Below, one piece after another: positions 54,493 through 63,360 of a stretch of 64,000 nucleotides of DNA. The position numbers and the translations under genes were made by a program. This stretch comes from DASUHT01 sp038230835 (lineage in GTDB: Bacteria; Actinomycetota; Thermoleophilia; Gaiellales; JAICJC01). The notes under the pieces are model-generated. The model was not told the DNA's origin, made no database searches, and saw only the letters and a list, made by a program, of their open reading frames with translations. The stretch's first letter is position 1. Each line of letters opens with the position of its first letter. Location of the stretch: the NCBI GenBank assembly GCA_038230835.1, contig JBBRMM010000004.1, positions 124,001 through 188,000 on the forward strand, written 5' to 3'.

Positions 54493-54941
54493 TCCGGATC
54501 CTGGTCGTCCCCACCGATCCACACCTCCGTCCGGCGCTGCTGGCCGACGCTGTCGCAAGGGTGTCCCGCGAGCGCGGCGACGCTCCCGCGATCGTGGAGG
54601 TCCTGATCCCGGCGGTGTTGCCGTCCACGCTGCCGATCAGCGCTTGCCCGCCCAGGATCGCGGCCCGACTGGCCGCCCTTCGGGACGCCGCCGGCGGGTG
54701 CCTCTCCTCCCTGCCTGCGACCGGTCGGGTGGAGGTCGTGCCGTGCCGAAGCGTGCCCGCACTGCTGCACGCCGCCGATCCGCCCGAGCGACTGGTGCTC
54801 GTCGGCCGGGCCGGGTGGCGGATCCGGCGCGCCGCTCAAGGGGTGTGCAGCGACGTATCCGTGATCGCACCGTCGAGACAGAGCCATCGCCAGGTGCAGC
54901 CCGCGCCGCTGCGCACCCGGCGGGAAGGGCTGGCCGAGTGA
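54489..54941 (+). CDS. Small alpha/beta protein, USP-like
   Basis: 150 residues. Starts MIRILVVPTDPHLRPALLADAVARV, the beginning of a Rossmann-like alpha/beta domain, with a C-terminal LVLVGRAGWRIRRAA strand-helix resembling universal stress proteins. No ATP-binding G-x2-G-x9-G-(S/T) is seen. Coupled by overlaps to both the APC permease and kup, so it is probably a regulator of those transporters. Family not identified. Confidence 0.65.
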   Translation: MIRILVVPTDPHLRPALLADAVARVSRERGDAPAIVEVLIPAVLPSTLPISACPPRIAARLAALRDAAGGCLSSLPATGRVEVVPCRSVPALLHAADPPERLVLVGRAGWRIRRAAQGVCSDVSVIAPSRQSHRQVQPAPLRTRREGLAE

Positions 54942-56902
54942 GCAGGATCGAGACGATCGACGTCGCAACTCCACGCCGTACCGCCACCACCGCCGCTCCC
55001 AGTGCCGCCGCCCACAGTGATCCGCACGCCCCTTCGGTGTCCGCCTGGGCCACCTGGGGGCTGTCGCTCGGTGCGCTGGGAGTGGTGTACGGAGATATCG
55101 GCACCAGCCCGCTCTACACCGTGCAGTTGATCTTCGCCGGCGACCACCCGATGCGGCCGACCCCCACGACCGTGTACGGAGCGATTTCGCTGATCTTCTG
55201 GGCGCTGCTGACCGTCGTCACGCTGAAGTACGTGCTGCTGATCCTGCGCGCCGACAACAACGGCGAGGGCGGGATCATGGCGCTGGTGGCGCTGATCGAG
55301 CGCTCGGTGAAGTCCCGCCGCAAGACCGCGCTGGTGATGGTCGGGATCCTGGGAGCGTCGCTGTTCTACGGCGATGGAATGCTGACACCGGCGATCTCGG
55401 TGGTATCCGCGGTGTCGGGGCTGCAGGTGGCCTCACCGAGTCTGGCGGCCCAGGTCGTGCCGTTCTCGATCGCGATCCTGGCCGGGCTGTTCGCCCTGCA
55501 GCGGTTCGGCACCAACGCCGTCGGCGGCCTGTTCGGGCCGATCATGGTGATCTGGTTCCTGGTCATCGGCGCGCTGGGTGGGCACGAGGTGCTCGCCCAT
55601 CCGGGAATCGTGCGCGCCCTGTCACCGACCTACGCCGGGGCCTTCATCGCAGCCGACCCGACAGCCGGATTCCTGTCGCTGGGCGCCGTGTTCCTCGCCG
55701 TCACCGGAGCCGAAGCGATCTACGCCGACATGGGCCACTTCGGCCGCCAGGCGATCACGAGGGCCTGGCTGGGCCTGGCGTTCCCCGCACTGGTGCTCAA
55801 CTACATGGGTCAGGGCGCGCTGATCCTCGACCGGCCGGCAACGATCTCCAATCCGTTCTTCTTCCTCGTGCCCGGCGGCCAGACCGGCCAGAAGGCAATG
55901 GTCGTGCTGGCCACCGTGGCGACGGTGATCGCCTCCCAGGCCGTGATCTCGGGGGCGTTCTCGGTCACCCAGCAGGTGATCCAGCTCGGATTCCTGCCCC
56001 GGATGTCGATCCGGCACACCTCCACCCGGATCATGGGCCAGATCTACATCCCGGTCGTCAACTGGTTCCTGATGACGGCGGTGGTGGCACTGGTGCTCGG
56101 CTTCCGCAACCCCAACGGCCTGGCCAACGCCTACGGCATAGCGCTCAGCGCCATCTTTGCCACCAACACCCTGCTGGCGTTCGTGGTGTTCCGCAAGCTG
56201 TGGCGCAAGCCCCTCTGGCTGGTGATCCCGGGCGGCGTGGCATTCATCGCCGTCGAGCTGACGTTCTTCGCGGCCAACCTGCCCAAGGTGGCGAGCGGCG
56301 GCTGGCTGCCACTGGTGGTGGGCGCGGTCTTCTTCACGGCGCTGACGACCTGGCACCGCGGCCGCATGCTGCTCGGGCGGGCATTGCGTGAAGGCCGCGT
56401 GCCGGTGCGCCGGTACCTGAACCGCATGATCGACAACCCGCCCGCGCGGGCACCGGGGACGGCCGTGTTCCTCACCACCTCCCTGGACGCCATCCCGTCG
56501 GCGCTGCTCAACAACGCCGAGCACAACCACATCGTGCACGAGCACGTGGTGCTGCTGAAGGTCGAGACGATCGGCGTACCCCACGTCGACGATGCACACC
56601 GGATCCTGATCGAGCCGATGCGACTCGGGTTCGTGGGCGTGACGGCGCGCTACGGCTACCAGGACGAGCCGGACGTGGTCTCGGCGCTGGAACTGGCCCG
56701 CCGGCAGGGACTCGAGCTCGACGTCGAGCGCACGTCGTACTACGTCGACCACGTGTCCCTCGTCCCCACCGGCCACTCCCCGATCGCAGGCTGGCGCAAG
56801 CGGCTGTTCGCCGTGCTCTACCAGAACTCGACGCCGATTGCCCGCTACTTCCAGGTCCCGCCCGACCGGGTGTTCGAAGTCGGCGTCTACGTCGAGTTGT
56901 GA
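54938..56902 (+). CDS. kup: Potassium transporter Kup
   Basis: 654 residues from GTG 54938 (GTGA overlap). The KUP signature GVVYGDIGTSPLYT lies in the first helix (residues about 48-61), followed by about twelve helices, ADNNGEGG and a soluble C-terminal domain. It is a proton-coupled potassium uptake system in the inner membrane. It ends the APC/USP/kup transcription unit and converges with the next - strand gene at 4 bp. Confidence 0.95.
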   Translation: MSRIETIDVATPRRTATTAAPSAAAHSDPHAPSVSAWATWGLSLGALGVVYGDIGTSPLYTVQLIFAGDHPMRPTPTTVYGAISLIFWALLTVVTLKYVLLILRADNNGEGGIMALVALIERSVKSRRKTALVMVGILGASLFYGDGMLTPAISVVSAVSGLQVASPSLAAQVVPFSIAILAGLFALQRFGTNAVGGLFGPIMVIWFLVIGALGGHEVLAHPGIVRALSPTYAGAFIAADPTAGFLSLGAVFLAVTGAEAIYADMGHFGRQAITRAWLGLAFPALVLNYMGQGALILDRPATISNPFFFLVPGGQTGQKAMVVLATVATVIASQAVISGAFSVTQQVIQLGFLPRMSIRHTSTRIMGQIYIPVVNWFLMTAVVALVLGFRNPNGLANAYGIALSAIFATNTLLAFVVFRKLWRKPLWLVIPGGVAFIAVELTFFAANLPKVASGGWLPLVVGAVFFTALTTWHRGRMLLGRALREGRVPVRRYLNRMIDNPPARAPGTAVFLTTSLDAIPSALLNNAEHNHIVHEHVVLLKVETIGVPHVDDAHRILIEPMRLGFVGVTARYGYQDEPDVVSALELARRQGLELDVERTSYYVDHVSLVPTGHSPIAGWRKRLFAVLYQNSTPIARYFQVPPDRVFEVGVYVEL

Positions 56903-56906
56903 GCGC

Positions 56907-57362
56907 TCAGGCGGCGGGCGGTGCGGCCTGCCGGGTGCCGAGCAGCCTGAGCGTGATCCCGGCGGGGGCCGCCTTGCCCAACGTCCAGCGTTCGATCACG
57001 TAGCTGGTGTAGGCGCCGGCCGCGAGCGCGGACGCCGTCCTGTGGGTGGGCAGCCTGGTGGCGGCCGCGGCCTGGCGCTCCGTCTCCCACAGGCAGAAGC
57101 TGAGGCTGCGGCGGCGGCGATCGAGCAGGCCCTGGTGATAGTGCAGCAGTCCGCCTGACGCAACCGCCTCGGCAAAGGCGAGCTTGTCCTCGCGCCAAAG
57201 GCCGCGGCTGTCGGCACCCGCACGCCGGTGCGACCGGAACACCACCAGGTGGTAGTCGCCGTCGCCAAGCGGGGCGGCCAGGCTGTGCCAGTCGAATGCG
57301 GCAGCGGTGGCAAGCCCGGCGTGTGCGGCCCCGCCGAGGGGCTTCACGACCAGTCGTTCCAT
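56907..57362 (-). CDS. Conserved hypothetical protein
   Basis: 151 residues. It contains SGGLLHYHQGLLDRRRRSLSF and CLWETERQAAAATRLP, a conserved-looking central block, and ends in a Ser/Ala-rich segment with YTSYVIERWTL. It may form a ferredoxin-like or dimeric alpha/beta-barrel fold. No motif names a function. Divergent from the small DVEAHKF gene. Confidence 0.65.
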   Translation of the reverse strand: MERLVVKPLGGAAHAGLATAAAFDWHSLAAPLGDGDYHLVVFRSHRRAGADSRGLWREDKLAFAEAVASGGLLHYHQGLLDRRRRSLSFCLWETERQAAAATRLPTHRTASALAAGAYTSYVIERWTLGKAAPAGITLRLLGTRQAAPPAA

Positions 57363-57513
57363 GGTGCTTCCAGGCTACCGCACGTCGCCGCCGCCGGCGA
57401 CTGGCCGAGCGGCCTCAAGCAACGATCGTGGCGAATCTGTTCGCGGTGTGGGAAGATCGCTGGTGGAAGCCGCGTCTGGAGGACAACCACCCGCCCACCA
57501 CCAGGAGGACACC

Positions 57514-57666
57514 ATGGGATCGGACGAGCGAGACCGCAAGCGGCAGGACGAGCCTGACGTGGAGGCGCACAAGTTTCGGGCGAAGGACGAGGAGCCCAAG
57601 ACGGAGCCCGAAGACAAGGCTGACGACGAGACTCCCGACGTCGAGGCGCACAAGTTCAAGGCGTGA
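57514..57666 (+). CDS. Small charged protein with duplicated DVEAHKF motif
   Basis: 50 residues. A strong AGGAGG lies 6 nt before ATG 57514. Two copies of P-D-V-E-A-H-K-F-(R/K)-A occur at residues 14-23 and 41-50, the second ending the protein, separated by an acidic, lysine-rich linker. No hydrophobic helix. The duplicated motif suggests two identical binding sites or peptide products. No recognised family or processing gene is adjacent. Confidence 0.65.
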   Translation: MGSDERDRKRQDEPDVEAHKFRAKDEEPKTEPEDKADDETPDVEAHKFKA

Positions 57667-57674
57667 GTCGCGGA

Positions 57675-57708
57675 CCGGTGCCGCGGGCGTCATGAGCCGC
57701 GGCACCGG
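57675..57708. terminator. Bidirectional hairpin terminator
   Basis: CCGGTGCCGCGG and its exact complement CCGCGGCACCGG are separated by 10 nt. It sits between the small DVEAHKF gene and the convergent GAF gene. Confidence 0.6.
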
Positions 57709-57716
57709 ATCCCCGG

Positions 57717-58358
57717 TCATATCCACCGGGAAACGACGTCTTCCACCGCCTCCAGGAGGGCGATTCCGGCTTTCCTGTCCTCCGGTTCGGCGCCATTGAG
57801 AGCGGCCACGAGCCGCGTCAGCACCGCGGCGTCACCCACGCCCTCGTCGAGTAGCGCACGCGCGGCGCGCGACCGCGCCAGCAGGTCGAGCGCAATCGCC
57901 GCCTGGGTCGCGAACATGCCCAGCAGATCCCCCTGCTCAACGGTGAAGCGCTCGCCCGATGGCCTGTCGAGCACCTCCAGCACGCCGAGCGAGCGTTCAC
58001 CCGAAAGGAGCGGCACGGCCATGATCGCCTTCGGAACGTACCCCGTCGACTCGGCTGCCTGACTCGCAAACCGCGGATCGGAACTGACGTCGTCCAGCAC
58101 GAGCGGCTGGCGGGTGACCATCACCCACCCGGCGATCCCGGTGCTCGACGGGAAGCGACGGCCGACCAGGCTCTCCTCGCCCTCGCCGCTGACCGCCTCG
58201 AACACGAGTTGGTCGGCCTCCTCGTCGAGCAGGAACACCGAGGCCGCCCGCGCGCCGAAGATCGCCCGGGCGACGTCGACGATCGACCGCAACAGCGCGC
58301 GATGCAGATCGTCGCCGGGTAGCAACCCGGCCGCGACGGCCGCTCGACTGTCGGTCAC
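57717..58358 (-). CDS. GAF-domain protein
   Basis: 213 residues from GTG 58358 (GTGA overlap with the subtilase). A GAF fold occupies residues 20-165 (ASVFLLDEEADQLVFEAVSG, FPSSTGIAGWVMVTRQPLVLDDV, AVPLLSGERSLGVLEVLDR). No effector domain is attached. It may sense a small ligand for the upstream subtilase, with which it is coupled. Confidence 0.85.
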   Translation of the reverse strand: MTDSRAAVAAGLLPGDDLHRALLRSIVDVARAIFGARAASVFLLDEEADQLVFEAVSGEGEESLVGRRFPSSTGIAGWVMVTRQPLVLDDVSSDPRFASQAAESTGYVPKAIMAVPLLSGERSLGVLEVLDRPSGERFTVEQGDLLGMFATQAAIALDLLARSRAARALLDEGVGDAAVLTRLVAALNGAEPEDRKAGIALLEAVEDVVSRWI

Positions 58359-59191
58359 GGATGTGTCCCCGCGTTGTCGGCGGTCAGGCCGAGCAGGGTC
58401 TTCACTTCGGCCGGGGTCAGATCCGGATGCTTGGAGCGGATGAGCGCACAGATGCCCGCGATGTGAGGGGTGGCGAAGCTGTTGCCGCTCGCGCGGAGCG
58501 TCGAACCGTCCGCCCAGGCGACGTCGACCTCGACACCGCGAGCGTAGAACTCGACCGGCGGCTCGGGGTTTCGGAGGTAGGCAAGTGGGTCGTCCAGGTC
58601 GTGGCTGGCAACCGACACGACCGACGCGAAGCGCCACGGGTAGCTGCGCACCGGCATGTTGTGCGCTGAGGCGACGATCAGGCTGCGCTTGAAGTACGCG
58701 TCGTCGGTCAGGGCGTGCAGGTCGGGCACGAATCGCTCCTTGGTGGTCGAAAGGCTCATGTTGATCACGTCGAAGCCTCGCATGACCGCCCAGCGGAGGC
58801 CCTCGATCAGAGCCGGACCGCTACCGACGAACCCCTCGCCGAGCACGCGCACGCTGACCAGGTCGCAGTCCGGAGCCAGCGCCCTGATGATGCCGGCACA
58901 GGCGGTGCCATGCCCGCAGACATCACCGAGATCATCCGGTTCGACCAGCGTCTCGCCGTCCGCCACCGTCACCGACACCGCCTCGCGGACGCCGCCGACC
59001 AACGGGTGGCCGGCATCCACCCCGCTGTCGACCACACAGACGGTCGCCCCGGCCCCGGTCGAATCCCCGAACGCCCACGCCCGGTCGACGCGTTCCGGCC
59101 ATGGCCGAGCCCCGAGGAGCCGGCGGGCCGCCGATCCCGCGATCGCGTGCGCGGGCAGGGCATCGTCACTCGCGTGCAGTCTCACGGACAC
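58355..59191 (-). CDS. Intracellular S8 subtilisin-like protease
   Basis: 278 residues. Catalytic triad: Asp in VVDSGVDAGHP, His in CGHGTACAGI, Ser in GNSFATPHIAG (GNS instead of the common GTS). No signal peptide, propeptide or membrane helix is visible, so it should act in the cytoplasm. It lies 42 bp after the NHLP-like gene and overlaps the GAF gene, suggesting a regulated proteolytic step in one operon. Confidence 0.9.
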   Translation of the reverse strand: MSVRLHASDDALPAHAIAGSAARRLLGARPWPERVDRAWAFGDSTGAGATVCVVDSGVDAGHPLVGGVREAVSVTVADGETLVEPDDLGDVCGHGTACAGIIRALAPDCDLVSVRVLGEGFVGSGPALIEGLRWAVMRGFDVINMSLSTTKERFVPDLHALTDDAYFKRSLIVASAHNMPVRSYPWRFASVVSVASHDLDDPLAYLRNPEPPVEFYARGVEVDVAWADGSTLRASGNSFATPHIAGICALIRSKHPDLTPAEVKTLLGLTADNAGTHP

Positions 59192-59233
59192 CGCGCGATC
59201 GTACTCCGTTCACGAGTGCAGACGTGGGGCGGC

Positions 59234-59491
59234 TCAGGCGTCGGCCGGCGGGAGCCGGCGCAGGATGTGAGCGACGACGTCGTCGGCGAGTTCGTACCCC
59301 TCCTGGCGAAGCGCCCCGGACGCGTCCTTGCGAAGCGCATCGCGGAACGTCGGGCTGCTGCCCGCCCGCTCGAGGATGGAGTCGATCTCGTCGCGCACGA
59401 ATGGCAGCTCCTGCGCCGTTCGCACCCACGACTCGGGTGCCGGCGGGAGGAGCCGCAAAAGGTGTTCGAGGTTTCGGTCGTCCATGCTCAC
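59234..59491 (-). CDS. Small NHLP/Nif11-leader-like protein
   Basis: 85 residues, GTG 59491 overlapping the sigma-factor stop (ATG 59485 possible). Residues about 46-78 match the leader-domain pattern: SPTFRDALRKDASGALRQEGYELADDV, as in nitrile-hydratase-like and Nif11-type leaders (F-R-x-x-L-x-x-D-x-x-x-A-L-x-x-x-G). Only eight or so residues follow, so it is not a usual RiPP precursor with a long core. It may be a recognition or adaptor domain. Confidence 0.6.
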   Translation of the reverse strand: MSMDDRNLEHLLRLLPPAPESWVRTAQELPFVRDEIDSILERAGSSPTFRDALRKDASGALRQEGYELADDVVAHILRRLPPADA

Positions 59492-60042
59492 CTTCTCTCA
59501 GACGGCCGCTGTGCGGGTTGTCTTCCCTCGAGGCTCGCCCGGAGCCTGGCCAGGCACCGGCTGATCCGGCTTGCGATCGTGCCTGCGGCGATCCCCAGCT
59601 CCGCGCCGATGACGACGTACGGCTGCTCGCGGCAGAAGAAGCGGTCGAGGATGTCCCGGCACGGTTGCGACAGCCCTTCCAGCGCCTGGCGCACGACGAG
59701 CGCGAGCTCGAGCTGCTCGAGCTGGTCGTCCACGGCGCCGGCCGTCTCGTCGGTCAACTCGAGCGTGTCGCGCCTGCGGCGGAGGTGGTCGATGCACAAC
59801 CTGCGGGTGAGCTGGCCGATCCAGGCCACCAGAGCGTCGTCGTCGCGCAACATCTCGAGCCGTTCGAACACCCGGCTGAAGACGTCCTGGAAGACGTCCT
59901 CGGCCTCGTCGGGCGGCAGTCGGAAGACCCGCATGATGATGGCGTAGACATAGCGGGAGTGGGTGGCGACCAGTTCCCGCCAGGCGTCCTGGTCGCCTCG
60001 CCGGCACCGCTCGACGAGCGCATGCACGGGCGTCTCGCTCAT
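59488..60042 (-). CDS. ECF-type sigma-70 factor
   Basis: 184 residues. Region 2 (DEAEDVFQDVFSRVFERLEML) and region 4 (LSQPCRDILDRFFCREQPYVVIGAELGIAAGTIASRISR) are clear; no region 3 or 1.1. ATG 60042 overlaps the MFS stop. No obvious anti-sigma factor (no membrane or zinc ASD) follows; the NHLP-like protein or the subtilase may regulate it (inference). Confidence 0.92.
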   Translation of the reverse strand: MSETPVHALVERCRRGDQDAWRELVATHSRYVYAIIMRVFRLPPDEAEDVFQDVFSRVFERLEMLRDDDALVAWIGQLTRRLCIDHLRRRRDTLELTDETAGAVDDQLEQLELALVVRQALEGLSQPCRDILDRFFCREQPYVVIGAELGIAAGTIASRISRCLARLRASLEGRQPAQRPSERR

Positions 60043-61685
60043 GCCGTCACCACGCCGGGCCGCAGCGCGCCCAGGCGCGCCGAGATGACGACGTCGGCCT
60101 CCGCCGCGCTCGGCGGGTGACCGGTGACCGCGGCCAGGAACTCCTCGCGGGCCAGTGTCAGCAGGTCGCACGCGGTAAGCGCGCGCACGCTTGCGGTGCG
60201 CGGCACGTCGCGCAGCAGCGCGATCTCGCCGAACACGTCGCCCGCCTCGAGCGGCGAGCCTGAACGCCCGTCGACATCGACCGCGAGCTCGCCGGAAGCT
60301 ACCAGATACAAGCGATCACCCGGATCTCCCTGATGGATCACCCCCGCGCCGGCGGCGACGGCGAGCGGCTCCAGCTGCCGCGCAAGCTGCTCGAGCGTCC
60401 CGTCGGCCAGCGGCGCGAAGATGCGGTGGGCGCGCAGCAACTCCACCCGCCGTCCGGTGTCTGGGTCGAGGCTGTCGAGCTGCATCAGCGTGCGGGCAAC
60501 GACCGCCACTACCGCCGGCAGCACGAGCCCGGTGATGACCAGCGCTGGGCGGATGCCGAGTACGTGGATTGCGACCGGGGCGAGCACCGAGCCGATGCCC
60601 AGCGACGCCATCAGCAGGCTCTCGACCACACCGAACACACGACCCAGCACCGCGTCGGGCGCCGATCGTTGGATCAGGGTGACCGCAGTGACGTCGACGA
60701 TCGTGTTGCTCACCCCCACTCCGGCTATCAGCACCACCACGATCCACGTGCTGGTCGTCGCGCCCAGCACCGCCACCCCGGTGCCCCACCCGATCACCCC
60801 CACCGCGAAGACGGCGGCGAGCCTCCGTGTTCCGGCCAGCCCGGTCGCGATCACACCGCCCAGAATGGCGCCCACACCAAACACCGAGTCGAGGTACCCC
60901 ACGCCGGCGTTGCCCAGTCCGAGCACGTCGATCGCCAGCACCACGGTGAACACACCGAGCGCACCCGCAACCATGCATTGGGCTGCGTAGGTGCACGTCA
61001 CCGCTATCAGCGCGGGCGCCGAGGCGATCGTCCTCAGGCCCGCGGTGAGTCCGGTGTGCGCCTCCCCTGCCGCCCCGGGCGGATCGGCGCTCCGTGGCGG
61101 CTCGTCGATCGACCAGACCAGCGCCGCCGACCACAGGTAGGCGGCGACGCACAGCGCGAAGACGGACGCCGTACCGGACACCGCGAGCACCAGACCGCCA
61201 ATCCCGGGCCCCACAAAGATCCCGGCACCCTCGATCGTGCCGGCAAGCGCGTTGGACGCCGTGACCTGCTCCGGGGTGGCCGCAAGCGCCGGCACGAGCG
61301 CCGCCTGCGCCGGGCGGAAGGCGGTTGAGACCACCGAGATCACCACCGCCAAGGCGTAGATCGACCACGCCGAAGCATGCGTCACCGCGAGCACGCCGAC
61401 CGCGATCGTGAGCGCCGCGCGCAGGACATCGCAGATCACCATCACCGGCCGCCGTTGGTGGCGGTCGGCCAACGCCGAGAGCAGCGGCGAGGCGAGCGAC
61501 GCGGCGACCATCCGAGCCAGGATCAGCCACCCCACGGCCGCGGCGCCACCCGCACGGTAGGCGATCACCGACAGCGCGATCAGGTAGGCGTAGGAGCCGA
61601 GTACCGACCCGGCCCACGCCAGCTGCAGGCGGCGAAGTTCCGGGTTGGCGACGGCCACACCAAGTGCCTGGAGACGGCCGGACAT
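60039..61685 (-). CDS. MFS transporter fused to a cyclic-nucleotide-binding domain
   Basis: 548 residues. Twelve hydrophobic helices (residues 1-400) with the MFS loop motif ADRHQRRPV, then a cNMP-binding domain (about 425-530) with the phosphate-binding cassette FGEIALLRDVPRTASVRA. The Arg and Glu of the cassette are present. Cyclic-nucleotide-gated MFS transporters are unusual. It is first in a coupled operon with sigma factor, NHLP-like protein, subtilase and GAF protein. Confidence 0.9.
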   Translation of the reverse strand: MSGRLQALGVAVANPELRRLQLAWAGSVLGSYAYLIALSVIAYRAGGAAAVGWLILARMVAASLASPLLSALADRHQRRPVMVICDVLRAALTIAVGVLAVTHASAWSIYALAVVISVVSTAFRPAQAALVPALAATPEQVTASNALAGTIEGAGIFVGPGIGGLVLAVSGTASVFALCVAAYLWSAALVWSIDEPPRSADPPGAAGEAHTGLTAGLRTIASAPALIAVTCTYAAQCMVAGALGVFTVVLAIDVLGLGNAGVGYLDSVFGVGAILGGVIATGLAGTRRLAAVFAVGVIGWGTGVAVLGATTSTWIVVVLIAGVGVSNTIVDVTAVTLIQRSAPDAVLGRVFGVVESLLMASLGIGSVLAPVAIHVLGIRPALVITGLVLPAVVAVVARTLMQLDSLDPDTGRRVELLRAHRIFAPLADGTLEQLARQLEPLAVAAGAGVIHQGDPGDRLYLVASGELAVDVDGRSGSPLEAGDVFGEIALLRDVPRTASVRALTACDLLTLAREEFLAAVTGHPPSAAEADVVISARLGALRPGVVTA

Positions 61686-61748
61686 CGGCCCATCATTGCA
61701 AGTTTGGACACCCCGGGTATGCGCGGACGGATACCGAGGTGGACGGGC

Positions 61749-62609
61749 TCACGCGCCCGGCGTCGGGCGGAGGTAGACAAACCAGTACACGGCGCCGACC
61801 ATCACCGCTCCGCCGATCACGTTGCCGATCGTCACGGGGAGGAGGTTGCCGGCGAGGAAACGTCCCCAGGTCAGGTGTGAGAGGTCGGGCAGCCCCTGCT
61901 GCGTCGCAACGAACCCGGAGTCGCTCTTGACCAGCAGGCCCATGGGGATGAAGAACATGTTCGCGACGCTGTGCTCGAAGCCGGCGGCCACGAAGGCGGC
62001 GATCGGTGGGACGATCGAAAGAATCTTGTCGGTCGTCGTGCGGGCGCTGTAACACAGCCACACAGCGAGGCAGACGAGGGCGTTGCAGAGCGCCCCGAGC
62101 GCGATCGCCTGAACGAAGCCCAGGTTCGTCTTGGCCGCCGCGATCGTGAGCGCCTGGACGCCCACAGCTCCTCCACCGAACTCGTACTGCTTGCCGGCAA
62201 ACAGCACGCCGGCTGTGGCGAGCGCGCCGACGAAGTTGCCGCAGTAGACGATCGCCCAGTTACGAAGCAGGCGCTGGGTCGAGACTCGACGCCCGGCCCA
62301 GGCCATGACGATCAGGTTGTTGCCGGTGAACAGTTCCGCGCCCGCAACCACCACGAGGATCATGCCCAGCGAAAAGGCCAGCCCGGCCAGCAGCCGCGAG
62401 ACGCCGTAGGGAAGGTTGGCTCCGCCTGCCGTGACGGTCGTTGCGAAGACCGCACCGAGCGCGATGAACGCTCCGGCGAGCACCCCCAGCGCGAAGGTGC
62501 TCGCCACCGGCAGCGCCGCCTTCGCCGTGCCGACCTCCTCAGCCCTGCGGGCCATCTCCGGAGGTGGGAGGGAGTCGAACCCTGTGGTGGCGAATGTGCG
62601 ATCGGTCAT
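61749..62609 (-). CDS. Formate/nitrite transporter family protein
   Basis: 286 residues with six transmembrane helices. FNT hallmarks: AGAELFTGNN, FEHSVANMFFIP and NLLPVTIGNVIGG. It would conduct formate, nitrite or hydrosulfide. A hypothetical protein is cotranscribed upstream (23 bp). Confidence 0.93.
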   Translation of the reverse strand: MTDRTFATTGFDSLPPPEMARRAEEVGTAKAALPVASTFALGVLAGAFIALGAVFATTVTAGGANLPYGVSRLLAGLAFSLGMILVVVAGAELFTGNNLIVMAWAGRRVSTQRLLRNWAIVYCGNFVGALATAGVLFAGKQYEFGGGAVGVQALTIAAAKTNLGFVQAIALGALCNALVCLAVWLCYSARTTTDKILSIVPPIAAFVAAGFEHSVANMFFIPMGLLVKSDSGFVATQQGLPDLSHLTWGRFLAGNLLPVTIGNVIGGAVMVGAVYWFVYLRPTPGA

Positions 62610-62632
62610 GGCTGCGCCTCGACCACCGGCGG

Positions 62633-62989
62633 TTATGCGCGGGTCAGGTTGTCGGCCACGACGTGGGTGATGGTTGGCAGAATCCGCGCTGCCTCAACGG
62701 TCTGGGGCGACGCCGGCAGCTTTGCGATCCCGCTCACACCACGCAGCAGGACGCCCAGCGACCAGCCGAACCCGCCCGGTCGACGACCGCTCTGGGTGAA
62801 CGGTTCGGCCAGCGTGATCGTGTGGCATCCGGTCGCGATCTCGGTGTCGACGTCTGCGGCGAGCAGGGCGTCCGCCAGGATCCCCGCAGCCCGCCCGGCG
62901 CTTATCCTGGGGTCGTCGTGATCGCGGAGCAGTCCGACCCCGGACACGACGTCGTCCCACTCCGCCTCGGCACAGACAAACGTCTTCAT
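62633..62989 (-). CDS. Hypothetical protein upstream of the FNT transporter
   Basis: 118 residues. GGAGGT lies 7 nt before ATG 62989. It has two Cys (CAEAEW, TGCHTI) and a C-terminal segment of alternating polar/hydrophobic residues. No recognised domain. Operon position suggests a link to the transporter. Confidence 0.65.
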   Translation of the reverse strand: MKTFVCAEAEWDDVVSGVGLLRDHDDPRISAGRAAGILADALLAADVDTEIATGCHTITLAEPFTQSGRRPGGFGWSLGVLLRGVSGIAKLPASPQTVEAARILPTITHVVADNLTRA

Positions 62990-63140
62990 TGCAGCGACCT
63001 CCAGGGCACGACGACGCGGCGCGCCGCCTTGAGGAGGATCAGCGAGCGACCTGGAACGTCCGTTTCAACCCAGCGCCGCCACGAGGCAGGCGGATCCCTC
63101 AACCCACGGTAGCACGGCGTATGCGAGTAGACTGACCTCG

Positions 63141-63332
63141 ATGCGCGAATACACCGAGAACCGAAAGTGCGGCAACCCCGAGTGCCGGCTCTACGGACGG
63201 GCCACGGTGCACAGCGTCCGGCGGGTCGAGGGTCAGGTCGGATTCGCCCGCATGTGCGTGGTCTGCGGCAAGGACCGCATCGTCGATCCGCCGCCCGCGG
63301 CGCTCGCCGTCGCCGCGCCCGACGCCGCCTAG
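63141..63332 (+). CDS. Small zinc-ribbon protein
   Basis: 63 residues. Two Cys pairs, C-G-N-P-E-C and C-V-V-C-G, separated by about 22 residues, form a likely zinc ribbon in the style of LIM/NOB ribbons. Ala/Pro-rich tail. Short hairpin terminator follows. Function not recognised. Confidence 0.65.
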   Translation: MREYTENRKCGNPECRLYGRATVHSVRRVEGQVGFARMCVVCGKDRIVDPPPAALAVAAPDAA

Positions 63333-63334
63333 AA

Positions 63335-63360
63335 TTCGTCCGCCTCGTCCTACGGACGAA
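63335..63360. terminator. Bidirectional hairpin between convergent genes
   Basis: TTCGTCCG and CGGACGAA are separated by 10 nt, overlapping the stop of the sulfite-oxidase-like gene. It follows the zinc-ribbon gene by 2 bp. Moderate stem, no U-tract. Confidence 0.45.

Noticed and set aside
53026..54558. Long - strand ORFs opposite the APC permease
   Set aside because: Shadow frames; the + strand reads as a clear transporter.
55622..56776. 384-residue - strand ORF opposite kup
   Set aside because: Antisense shadow of a transmembrane gene; composition rich in His, Arg and Gln.
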